Part shown: piece after piece, positions 1 through 5,229 of the stretch
Layout: every line of letters starts with the position of its first letter
Numbering within the stretch: the stretch's first letter is position 1
Source of the DNA: Candidatus Bathyarchaeota archaeon B63
GTDB lineage: Archaea; Thermoproteota; Bathyarchaeia; Bathyarchaeales; DTEX01
Length of the DNA stretch: 9,841 nt
NCBI GenBank assembly: GCA_001593845.1
Contig: LUCF01000040.1
Span: forward strand, 1-9,841
Direction: 5' to 3'
Notes under the pieces: model-generated
Database searches by the model: none
What the model was told of the DNA's origin: nothing
What the model saw: the letters and a program-made list of their open reading frames with translations, nothing else
Program-made: the position numbers and the translations under genes

Positions 1-66
1 AGTCATAGTACATTTATTGCATATAAGAGTTTCCCCTATCCCATTAGGATGATCTATCATGAGCAA
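1..66 (-). CDS. Possible N-terminal fragment of an unidentified protein (runs off the left edge)
   Basis: A minus-strand frame is open from a TTG at 64-66 to the edge of the window. It is preceded 8 nt upstream by GGGAGG (75-80), a good Shine-Dalgarno spacing. An in-frame ATG lies at 58-60. The visible peptide is about 22 residues and contains a Cys-x-x-Cys pair (CNKC), as in zinc-binding proteins. I do not recognise the family. Only the ribosome-binding site and the open frame support it, and a 66-base open frame is weak evidence. The plus strand is also open here in one frame up to 87, so this could be chance. Confidence 0.22.
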   Translation of the reverse strand, partial: MLMIDHPNGIGETLICNKCTMT

Positions 67-106
67 ATCATGTGCCTCCCACTCTAATCATCAAATTTGA
101 AGGGCA

Positions 107-132
107 TGAAAGTTTAATTCCACAAACTTTCA
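107..132. repeat. 9-bp perfect inverted repeat, 8-nt spacer
   Basis: TGAAAGTTT at 107-115 and AAACTTTCA at 124-132 are exact reverse complements, separated by AATTCCAC. It lies about 40 nt beyond the 3' end of the tRNA-Thr gene and upstream of the possible left-edge gene. It could be a binding site for a dimeric regulator or a weak AT-rich hairpin. No run of T follows it directly on either strand. Confidence 0.4.
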
Positions 133-141
133 AAAGAAGTG

Positions 142-146
142 AAAAA
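142..146 (-). terminator. Oligo-T terminator candidate after tRNA-Thr
   Basis: On the minus strand a run of five T residues lies 25 nt past the tRNA CCA end. Short T runs terminate archaeal RNA polymerase, so this is the likeliest stop for the tRNA transcript. There is no other support. Confidence 0.35.
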
Positions 147-171
147 GGAGCATGATTCATTAAAGGTTATT

Positions 172-263
172 TGGAGCCCCGGGCGGGATTCGAACCCGCG
201 ACCCACGGCTCTCCCGGGCTTCTACATACGAGGCCGTTGCTCTAGCCGCTGAGCCACCGGGGC
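172..263 (-). tRNA. tRNA-Thr(CGT), with a 16-nt intron and encoded CCA
   Basis: The minus strand folds into a complete cloverleaf: acceptor GCCCCGG/CCGGGGC, T8, D stem GCTC/GAGC with G18G19, anticodon stem ACGGC/GCCGT, T stem GCGGG/CCCGC with a TTCGAAT loop, discriminator T73 and an encoded CCA (172-174). The anticodon is CGT (228-230), reading ACG for threonine. T73 and A37 suit an archaeal tRNA-Thr. The anticodon stem only closes if 16 nt (211-226) are removed between positions 37 and 38, the standard archaeal intron site. The mature length is then 76 nt. It is divergent from thiL. Confidence 0.95.
211..226 (-). other. tRNA-Thr intron at position 37/38
   Basis: These 16 nt interrupt the anticodon loop immediately after A37. 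Removing them gives a normal 7-nt loop (C32 to A38) on the ACGGC/GCCGT stem. The intron is GC-rich at its 3' end (CCCGGGAG). Archaeal introns here are cut by the tRNA splicing endonuclease at a bulge-helix-bulge. I could not draw an unambiguous canonical bulge-helix-bulge by eye, so exact cut points are inferred from the cloverleaf. Confidence 0.85.
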
Positions 264-290
264 CTACATATGCCTTTATTCATGGAAGTC

Positions 291-304
291 TCTAAAATAT
301 CTTA
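291..304 (-). promoter_or_regulatory. TATA box candidate for tRNA-Thr
   Basis: On the minus strand the A/T block AAGATATTTTAGAG lies about 28-41 nt before the tRNA 5' end. This suits an archaeal TATA element with initiation a few bases before the tRNA. It is assigned from position and composition only. Confidence 0.4.
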
Positions 305-323
305 ACCTCAATTTGGGAATCAA

Positions 324-331
324 GTTTTAAC
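324..331 (+). promoter_or_regulatory. TATA-like element upstream of thiL
   Basis: GTTTTAAC lies about 37 nt before the GTG at 365, giving a predicted start of transcription around 350-355 and a short leader. It is a weak match, back to back with the tRNA-Thr promoter. Confidence 0.3.
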
Positions 332-364
332 TGTTACTTCTTCCGATAATCTAATTGCTGTAAG

Positions 365-1366
365 GTGTTGCTGTTGAATGGTTCAGAGCCTTTGGGGGAG
401 AGGAGGATAATCCGGATAATCCAGGAGCAGCTCGAGGTGATGGCGGGTCTGCCGCTGGGCTTCGGCGATGATGTATCAGCCATAAGCATAGATGATGGTC
501 GACTGGCAGTCTTGAAGGCCGATATGCTCGTTGGGAAGACCGATATCCCCCCCGGCATGAGCGTTAGGCAGGCGGCCAGAAAGGCGGTGGTCATGAATGT
601 CAGTGACTTCGCGGCTAAGGGGGTGGAGCCCCTCGTGATCCTCGCCTCGCTTGGGCTGCCGAGGGAGCTTGGGGAGGATGATGTGAGGGAGATAGGTAGG
701 GGCCTGAATGAGGCGGCTAGGGAGTACGGCGCCTATGTGATAGGGGGCGATACGAATGAGTCCTCAGACCTGATAATCAGCTGCTCGCTGCTGGGATTCA
801 GCGAGGAGGGGAGGCTGATAAGCCGATGCGGGGCTAAGCCAGGGGACATAGTGGCGGTCACCGGGGAGTTCGGGAGGACGGCTGCGGGTCTCAAGATCCT
901 CATGGAGGGCCTATCCGCCCCCGAGGAGATCGAGGAGCCCCTAAGGGAGGCCGTGCTGATGCCTAAAGCTCGGCTTAGGGAGGGGGTCGCCCTATCCGGG
1001 ACGGGTGTGGTCACATCATCGATAGACTCAAGCGACGGGTTGGCCTGGAGCCTACATGAACTCTCAGATGCGAGCAGGGTCGGCTTCACCATTGACAGCC
1101 TCCCAATAGCGGAGGAGGCCCTGGAGTTCGCTGGGATCCACGGCCTCGATCCATGGGAGCTCGCCCTTTATGGGGGTGAGGAGTATGAGCTCGTCGTCAC
1201 CGTTAGGCCTGATGGCTGGGGGGAGGCTGAGGCAGCCGTGAGGGAGGCCGGTGGCTCCCTACTTAGGATCGGCGTCGTCACTGAGGAGGTGAGGGTGGAA
1301 CTCCGCGTTGATGGGGAGACGAGGCCTATAGAGCGGAGGGGATGGGAGCATTTCAAGATGGGATGA
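365..1366 (+). CDS. thiL: Thiamine-monophosphate kinase ThiL
   Basis: ThiL phosphorylates thiamine monophosphate with ATP to give thiamine diphosphate, the last step of cofactor synthesis, in the cytoplasm. The protein is 333 residues, normal for the family, and carries the motifs of this PurM-like fold in order: GFGDD (32-36), the KADMLV strand (51-56), NVSDFAAKG (78-86), GGDT (127-130), TGEFGRTAAGL (166-176), DSSDGL (221-226) and GGEEYEL (270-276, usually GGDDYEL). The metal-binding acidic residues are intact. The first codon is GTG at 365. A TTG at 374 is a real alternative because GGTG (364-367) would then be a Shine-Dalgarno 6 nt upstream, and homologues usually begin shortly before the LGER segment. 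A methyltransferase gene follows on the same strand. Identity is firm; the start is uncertain by three codons. Confidence 0.93.
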   Translation: MLLLNGSEPLGERRIIRIIQEQLEVMAGLPLGFGDDVSAISIDDGRLAVLKADMLVGKTDIPPGMSVRQAARKAVVMNVSDFAAKGVEPLVILASLGLPRELGEDDVREIGRGLNEAAREYGAYVIGGDTNESSDLIISCSLLGFSEEGRLISRCGAKPGDIVAVTGEFGRTAAGLKILMEGLSAPEEIEEPLREAVLMPKARLREGVALSGTGVVTSSIDSSDGLAWSLHELSDASRVGFTIDSLPIAEEALEFAGIHGLDPWELALYGGEEYELVVTVRPDGWGEAEAAVREAGGSLLRIGVVTEEVRVELRVDGETRPIERRGWEHFKMG

Positions 1367-1458
1367 TGATCCATGCTGGAGTCATAGCGTCGGGCGTTCC
1401 CGGATTCGCTGTGAAGGATGGGATTATGAACCCTCATGGGCTGGGCTTAGAGGCTGCT

Positions 1459-1464
1459 GAGGAG
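1459..1464 (+). promoter_or_regulatory. Shine-Dalgarno that favours the ATG at 1474
   Basis: GAGGAG ends 9 nt before the ATG at 1474. The earlier in-frame ATGs at 1342, 1363, 1366 and 1426 lack a comparably placed site. This is the main sequence argument for the shorter form of the methyltransferase. Confidence 0.5.
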
Positions 1465-1473
1465 CATCATCTG

Positions 1474-2490
1474 ATGGTGACGACGATACCCGGGATAGAG
1501 GACATAGTCGTCGAGGAGGCATCTGAGAGGCTGGATCTGCGGGGTTCCCAGCCTAGGTTTGGCGGCGTGGGCGGACGGGTTTATCTGAGAATCCCGCCTG
1601 GAGACCTTCAGAGCCTCTTCAAGATGAGGAGCATAGAGCATATAATCAGGCTGCTTGGGGCCTTCCCTGTTAGGGGGACGGAGGCTGGCCTAGACGAGAT
1701 CTACCGTGGAGTATCGGAACTAGCCATCCCGCTGGGCTCGACCTTCAGGATAACATGCGAGAGGGTGGGGACCCATGAGTATACAAGCATCGATGTCCAG
1801 AGGGCCGCTGGGCAGGCTGTAGTCGACAAGTACGGGACGAGGGTTGATCTAAGGAACCCCGAGACGATCGTCAGGGTCGATGTTCTACATGGTCTCTGCG
1901 TCGTGGGCATACAGCTCACGAGAAACTCGCTCCGCATCCGCTACCCAAGGGCCTTTCAGCATCCATCAGCCCTGAACCCGGTGATAGCATACGCGATGCT
2001 GAGGCTTTCGGGTGTTCAGGCTGGGGACAGAGTTCTCGATGCCTTCTGCGGCGGGGGGACGATAATAATTGAGGCCGTGCAGGTCTGGAGGGACATCGAG
2101 GCAGTAGGCGTAGACATAAGCCCGAAATGCGTAGATGGAGCCCGGAGAAACTCGGAGGCCGCCGGGGTCAGCTCGAAGGTTAGGTTCATCCTCGGGGACT
2201 CCACTAGGCTGGAGAGTGTTCTCCCGAGGGGCTGGACGGCTGATAGGGTGGTCTCGAACCTTCCCTTCGGGATTAGAAGCGGTAGACGTAAGAGCCTGCC
2301 GCGCATATACTCTGGGTTCCTGGCTTCCCTTCGCCCCCGCCTGAATGAGGAGGCGAGGGTCTGCCTGCTCACGGTTCATAAGGGCCTGCTCAGGTCTATA
2401 GCTGAGAGGATTGGATATGAGGTGCTGGATAGTAAGCGGATAATAAATGGGGGGCTCGTAGCCCACATAATGCTCTTCAGGCCTTCATGA
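1474..2490 (+). CDS. THUMP-domain tRNA (guanine-N2)-methyltransferase, Trm14-like
   Basis: The N-terminal half (roughly residues 1-160) matches a THUMP-type RNA-binding region, opening with TTIPGIED. The C-terminal half is a Rossmann methyltransferase with the SAM-binding motif DAFCGGGT (189-196) and the catalytic motif SNLPFG (261-266). The NLPFG/NLPYG form is typical of Trm14/THUMPD3 enzymes, which make m2G at position 6 of tRNA, whereas TrmG10 enzymes usually have NPPYG. The site specificity is therefore an inference. The gene lies downstream of thiL on the same strand and converges on the ThuA gene with only 15 bp between stops. The frame is open back to 1342. Starts at 1363/1366 would overlap the thiL stop and add 36-37 residues with no domain I recognise. 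I prefer 1474 because it has a Shine-Dalgarno and matches where homologues begin. Confidence 0.87.
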   Translation: MVTTIPGIEDIVVEEASERLDLRGSQPRFGGVGGRVYLRIPPGDLQSLFKMRSIEHIIRLLGAFPVRGTEAGLDEIYRGVSELAIPLGSTFRITCERVGTHEYTSIDVQRAAGQAVVDKYGTRVDLRNPETIVRVDVLHGLCVVGIQLTRNSLRIRYPRAFQHPSALNPVIAYAMLRLSGVQAGDRVLDAFCGGGTIIIEAVQVWRDIEAVGVDISPKCVDGARRNSEAAGVSSKVRFILGDSTRLESVLPRGWTADRVVSNLPFGIRSGRRKSLPRIYSGFLASLRPRLNEEARVCLLTVHKGLLRSIAERIGYEVLDSKRIINGGLVAHIMLFRPS

Positions 2491-2505
2491 AGGCAGACGT
2501 GTGAT

Positions 2506-3177
2506 TCACTCAATCATCCTCATCGCCCATAGGATCCCGTTGAGCAGGTGCTTCCTGAACCATTCCTCGCTCCATATCTCCTGGTAGTGGCCGAAGCCTG
2601 TGTAGAAGACCCTTGCCTTCCAGTAGTTGTGGCACCAGCAGATGGCGTAGTCATTATCCTCCCTCGTTCCCTTGCTCAGATCCACGGAGCTGTTGTCCAG
2701 GCTGATGAGCACGTGGGTCCGTTCCCTGCTCCACTCCTTGAATGTGTATATCTCCTCTTTAACCTTGAATGATCTGGGCAGGTGCCTCGTGGCCGGGTGG
2801 GTTGGGTCCTCAACCTTTACTATTACCTCTTGGCTCCAGGGGTGGGACATGAAGTATCCCCCGATCATCCTTCCATACTCGGGGAACTCGTAGAAGGTGT
2901 CTGTGGCGTTGTGGATCCCTATGAAGGCCTTGCCGGATCTTATCGCCTCTATGAAGTCCCACTTCTGCTCGTCTGAGATTGGGAGCTCACCAGTAGTCGC
3001 GAAGAGGATCGCGTCGAACCTCTTCAGGTCCTCCTTATTCAGGAGGTCGCACTCGTCGGTTGCGACGACGTCGAAGAGCCCGGACTCTTCTCCTAGGGAT
3101 GTTATAACCCGCCTGGCAGTCGGGAGGTAGTCATGCTTGAATCCGGCTGAGTGGGTTATCATGAGAAGCCTCTTCAC
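2506..3177 (-). CDS. ThuA-family protein (class I glutamine amidotransferase-like fold)
   Basis: The 223-residue protein matches the ThuA domain along its whole length: a first strand LLMITHSAGFKHD (4-16), DAILFATTGELP (55-66), GIHNATD (87-93), GGYFMSHPW (106-114), EEIYTF (141-146) and a final RVFYTGFGHYQEIW (189-202). Conserved histidines H15, H89, H112 and H197 and the E141/E142 pair are present. ThuA was named from rhizobial trehalose utilisation, and family members often sit in carbohydrate catabolic clusters. The exact reaction here cannot be read from sequence. There is no signal peptide, so it is probably cytoplasmic. The start is GTG, with GGAGG 10 nt upstream and a TATA-like element further up. 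A very long non-coding region precedes it. Its 3' end is 15 bp from the convergent methyltransferase. Confidence 0.85.
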   Translation of the reverse strand: MKRLLMITHSAGFKHDYLPTARRVITSLGEESGLFDVVATDECDLLNKEDLKRFDAILFATTGELPISDEQKWDFIEAIRSGKAFIGIHNATDTFYEFPEYGRMIGGYFMSHPWSQEVIVKVEDPTHPATRHLPRSFKVKEEIYTFKEWSRERTHVLISLDNSSVDLSKGTREDNDYAICWCHNYWKARVFYTGFGHYQEIWSEEWFRKHLLNGILWAMRMIE

Positions 3178-3187
3178 CGCTTCATTC

Positions 3188-3192
3188 CCTCC
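3188..3192 (-). promoter_or_regulatory. Shine-Dalgarno for the GTG start of the ThuA-like gene
   Basis: GGAGG on the minus strand lies 10 nt before the GTG (3175-3177). An ATG between them, in another frame, stops after three codons, so the GTG is the likely start. Confidence 0.6.
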
Positions 3193-3216
3193 TTGGGTAA
3201 TAGATCAATTCATCTC

Positions 3217-3226
3217 CTTATTAAAG
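3217..3226 (-). promoter_or_regulatory. TATA box candidate for the ThuA-like gene
   Basis: CTTTAATAAG on the minus strand lies about 40-50 nt before the GTG start. It predicts transcription from around 3195-3200 with a leader of about 20 nt that includes the GGAGG. Confidence 0.4.
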
Positions 3227-3247
3227 CATTTTTGAGGCTCAGCATCA

Positions 3248-3267
3248 GCTGCTCATCGGATAGCAGC
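3248..3267. repeat. 6-bp inverted repeat upstream of the ThuA-like promoter
   Basis: GCTGCT (3248-3253) and AGCAGC (3262-3267) are exact reverse complements around an 8-nt centre. They lie about 22 bp upstream of the TATA candidate for the ThuA-like gene, a possible activator position. Confidence 0.3.
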
Positions 3268-3291
3268 ATCGTGTAGGCTGAAGGGTGGGCT

Positions 3292-3321
3292 CCGGCATGT
3301 TATGGACCGATGTGATGCCGG
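3292..3321. repeat. 7-bp inverted repeat CCGGCAT/ATGCCGG
   Basis: CCGGCAT (3292-3298) and ATGCCGG (3315-3321) are exact reverse complements with a 16-nt spacer. This could be a regulator site or the stem of a small hairpin. No transcript is assigned. Confidence 0.35.
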
Positions 3322-3340
3322 GTCATATGGCCATTCGGCT

Positions 3341-3393
3341 TTTCCCCTGGGGAAGGTTTATGAGCGCTCCTCTGCCGCTGGGAATTCTTTTTT
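3341..3393 (+). repeat. Diverged direct repeat, copy A
   Basis: This copy begins with the dyad TTCCCCTGGGGAA (3342-3354), then GCGCTCC and GCCGCTG, and ends in a T6 run (3388-3393). Copy B at 3524-3578 has the same elements in the same order and nearly the same spacing. Confidence 0.45.
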
Positions 3394-3458
3394 CCTTCGA
3401 TGCCCTTTTGTTTTCGGTTTGTTCTTTTTGTTCTGTGCTTGCCTCTTTTTTATCAAGC

Positions 3459-3528
3459 GTCCCGATGTGTCCCTAAGTGTCTCATATTGTCTTTTTTCGT
3501 CTCTTTCTGTCTCTTTTCGTCTTTTTCC
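3459..3528. repeat. Seven 10-bp units beginning with GTC; phased T-tracts
   Basis: GTC occurs at 3459, 3469, 3479, 3489, 3499, 3509 and 3519, an exact 10-bp period. The last four units (3489-3528) are GTCTTTTTTC, GTCTCTTTCT, GTCTCTTTTC and GTCTTTTTCC, placing T-tracts one helical turn apart. Phased A/T-tracts bend DNA. A period of 10 is not a multiple of three, which argues against coding. The array lies in the long interval upstream of the ThuA-like gene. Confidence 0.75.
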
Positions 3529-3578
3529 TCTGGGGAATGGGCTGTACGCTCCATGCGCCGTGCTCCTCATTATTTTTT
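3524..3578 (+). repeat. Diverged direct repeat, copy B
   Basis: This copy begins with TTCCTCTGGGGAA (3525-3537), then ACGCTCC and GCCGTG, and ends in a T6 run (3573-3578). It matches copy A element by element, with 183 bp between the two dyads. It overlaps the last unit of the 10-bp array. Confidence 0.45.
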
Positions 3579-3713
3579 GAGCTTGCCGCTTTATTCTCAG
3601 GGTTAGGCTGATGTTTTAGTGCGAAGAATCTCATTGGGCAGGCGGGGTCAAGAATGGGTTGACGTCTCAGAGTATGGTATTCCCGCCTTGGTGGGGAGAA
3701 CGCCCGGAAGGGG

Positions 3714-4286
3714 TCAGTAGTTCTCGCACCAGACCTCGAAGTAAGCCCTAGGATGAGCGCAGACAGGGCACTTCTCTGGGGCTTCAGCGCTCTCGTAGAC
3801 GAACCCGCAGTTCCTGCACTTCCACTTTATGACTGAGTCTTTCTTGAAGACCTTCCCCTCTTTCACGTTTGCGTGGAGCTTCCGGAATCTCCTCTCGTGG
3901 TACCACTCGACCTTTGCGACTCTCCTGAAGGTCTCAGCGATCTCCTTGAATCCCTCCTTCTCCGCGACCTCCGCGAACTCCGGGTAGATCGTTCCCCACT
4001 CAGCCTTCTCGCCTTCCGCTGCTGCCTCCAGGTTCTCGAGGGTGGTCCTTATCTCCCCGGCTGGGTAGGCTGCGGTTATCTCGAGAAGCCCGCCCCTGAG
4101 ATGCTTGAAGAAGAGCTCAGCGTGCTCCTTCTCGTTACCCGCAGTCTCAAGGAAGATCGCGGCTATCTGCTCATATCCCTCCTTTCTGGCTACGCTTGCG
4201 AAGAAGGTATATCTCATCCTCGCCTGGGATTCACCCGCAAAGGCCGCGAGGAGATTCTTCTCAGTTTGGCTTCCCTTCAGATCCAT
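3714..4286 (-). CDS. rbr: Rubrerythrin
   Basis: Rubrerythrin reduces hydrogen peroxide with electrons from rubredoxin-type donors and protects anaerobes against oxidative stress in the cytoplasm. The protein is 190 residues, the usual length. The N-terminal four-helix ferritin-like domain carries the expected di-iron ligands: E19, E52, H55, E93, E96, E127 and H130. The C-terminal rubredoxin-like domain has both Cys pairs, C157-x2-C160 and C173-x2-C176, so the protein looks fully functional. The start ATG has GGTGA 7 nt upstream and a good TATA box about 35 nt before it. It therefore has its own promoter and is not simply part of the aldolase/isomerase unit. A palindrome between TATA and start may be an operator. 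Confidence 0.95.
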   Translation of the reverse strand: MDLKGSQTEKNLLAAFAGESQARMRYTFFASVARKEGYEQIAAIFLETAGNEKEHAELFFKHLRGGLLEITAAYPAGEIRTTLENLEAAAEGEKAEWGTIYPEFAEVAEKEGFKEIAETFRRVAKVEWYHERRFRKLHANVKEGKVFKKDSVIKWKCRNCGFVYESAEAPEKCPVCAHPRAYFEVWCENY

Positions 4287-4296
4287 AAAATAATCA

Positions 4297-4312
4297 CCGG
4301 ATAATTTCCCGG
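4297..4312. promoter_or_regulatory. Palindrome CCGGnnAATTnnCCGG at the rubrerythrin start region
   Basis: The 16-bp dyad CCGGATAATTTCCCGG is symmetric at 12 of 16 positions (CCGG, AATT, CCGG). It lies between the TATA box and the start codon, over the predicted start of transcription, and partly overlaps the GGTGA. This is where an archaeal repressor would block initiation. Its role is inference. Confidence 0.4.
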
Positions 4313-4319
4313 GTTGCGA

Positions 4320-4330
4320 AATAAAAAGGT
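4320..4330 (-). promoter_or_regulatory. TATA box for rubrerythrin
   Basis: ACCTTTTTATT on the minus strand is a close archaeal TATA match, centred about 38 nt before the ATG. It predicts a start of transcription near 4298-4300. Confidence 0.6.
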
Positions 4331-4379
4331 TTGGTGCTCAGCCTCGCCTCGAGATGGGTGGGCGGTGAATGTTTTTCGT

Positions 4380-5210
4380 TCAGTAGATCCTACTGATGAG
4401 CTCCTCGAGGTACCTCTTCCCCCTCTTTATGTCTATGATCTGCTGTGGGCCGCTTATTTCCCTCTCTATCGTTAGGGAGCCCTTGTATTTCAGCTCCTTC
4501 AGCTTGGAGATGAGGCGTGGGAAGTCCACCCTCCCCTCGCCCAGCGGCTTCTCCTCTCCGAGCTGCCTCCCGCTTCGGGGGTACTCTCCGTCCTTCGCGT
4601 GGACGTCCCTGATGTGCTCAGCGAGTATATCAAGCGCGTCGATGGGGTTCGCCTTCCCATACATCAGGAGGTTGGCTGGATCGAAGTTCACGCCGAGGTT
4701 CTCCGCCCCCACATCCTCAAGTGTCCTCAGGAGGGTGATCGGAGTCTCCTGGCCGGTCTCGAACCAGAAGCTCTGCCCACGGTCATCGAGGAAGTCGGCG
4801 ACCTCCCTGAGGACATCTATCAGCGACGTGTATACGGGATCGTTTGGGTTCTCCGGGATGAACCCTATGTGGGTCGTTAAGCTGTCTACGCCTATCCACC
4901 CGGCGAAGTCCGAGGCCATCTTGAGCTCCTCCACCCGCTTCTTCCTCTTATCAGGTGGGACAAGCCCGATTGTGAGGGGCCCCTCAGTGAAGTTCCAGAC
5001 TGCCCTCCCAGAGAAGCCAGTCCAGAGCGTCGTGACCTCGACTCCGCATTCCTCAACCGCCCTCTTCAGCTCCTCAGCGACCCCCCTATTGTATAGGTTC
5101 ATGTCCCAGCATGAGACTTGGCAGGTCTCGAAGCCCAAGCGTCTAACCTTCTCTATCTCCTCCCCCGGTTTTCTCCTTAGGGGAACGATCAATCCGAGTT
5201 TAGGCCTCAA
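4380..5210 (-). CDS. Sugar phosphate isomerase/epimerase-like TIM-barrel protein
   Basis: The 276-residue protein belongs to the xylose isomerase-like TIM barrel superfamily (AP endonuclease 2 type). Likely metal-site segments come in order: TTHIGF (112-117, H114), WFETGQETP (149-157, E151), NFDPANLL (175-182, D177), RDVHAKD (201-207, H204) and TIERE (247-251, E249/E251). GEGRVDF (224-230) is also typical of the family. The fold covers isomerases, epimerases and related enzymes, so the substrate cannot be named. The start is TTG, supported by GGGGTGA (5217-5223) 6 nt upstream. It follows the aldolase gene by 19 bp, so the two are almost certainly co-transcribed and probably act in one sugar or sugar-acid pathway. 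No signal peptide is visible. Confidence 0.85.
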   Translation of the reverse strand: MRPKLGLIVPLRRKPGEEIEKVRRLGFETCQVSCWDMNLYNRGVAEELKRAVEECGVEVTTLWTGFSGRAVWNFTEGPLTIGLVPPDKRKKRVEELKMASDFAGWIGVDSLTTHIGFIPENPNDPVYTSLIDVLREVADFLDDRGQSFWFETGQETPITLLRTLEDVGAENLGVNFDPANLLMYGKANPIDALDILAEHIRDVHAKDGEYPRSGRQLGEEKPLGEGRVDFPRLISKLKELKYKGSLTIEREISGPQQIIDIKRGKRYLEELISRIY

Positions 5211-5216
5211 AACCTA

Positions 5217-5223
5217 TCACCCC
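5217..5223 (-). promoter_or_regulatory. Shine-Dalgarno for the TTG start of the isomerase
   Basis: GGGGTGA sits 6 nt before the TTG in the 19-bp gap after the aldolase stop. It supports the unusual start codon and separate initiation of the second cistron. Confidence 0.65.
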
Positions 5224-5229
5224 GCCGTG

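Larger units (their letters stand above)
3178..3713. other. 536-bp non-coding interval upstream of the ThuA-like gene
   Basis: No convincing gene lies here. Several plus-strand frames are open across 3285-3606, but only because the sequence is T-rich and stop-poor. Their products are low-complexity Phe/Leu/Ser/Cys stretches without a family. From right to left as the ThuA-like gene would see it, the interval holds the 3' flank of rubrerythrin with a 7-bp inverted repeat (AGGCGGG 3640-3646, CCCGCCT 3682-3688), two diverged direct repeats (3341-3393 and 3524-3578), a 10-bp periodic T-tract array (3459-3528), two further inverted repeats (3248-3267, 3292-3321), and the promoter and ribosome-binding site of the ThuA-like gene. 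Most other intergenic gaps in the window are far shorter. Confidence 0.7.

Noticed and set aside
3241..3330. C/D box small RNA from TGATG and CTGA-like words upstream of the ThuA-like gene
   Set aside because: The boxes do not occur as complete RTGATGA and CTGA in the right order and spacing on either strand.
3459..3528. CRISPR-like array
   Set aside because: The units are 10 bp with only three invariant bases and no spacer-repeat alternation.
3358..3570. Minus-strand Lys/Arg/Glu-rich open frame opposite the T-tracts
   Set aside because: The composition simply reflects phased A-tracts read as AAA/AGA/GAA codons. There is no domain and no start signal.
3285..3606. Plus-strand open frames giving Phe/Leu/Cys-rich, membrane-like peptides
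   Set aside because: Several frames are open at once because the stretch is T-rich and stop-poor. The 10-bp periodicity does not keep codon register, and there is no Shine-Dalgarno or recognisable family.
3592..3680. C/D box small RNA in the rubrerythrin 3' flank
   Set aside because: GCTGATGT and CTGAGA are present only as partial boxes and in the wrong order on each strand.
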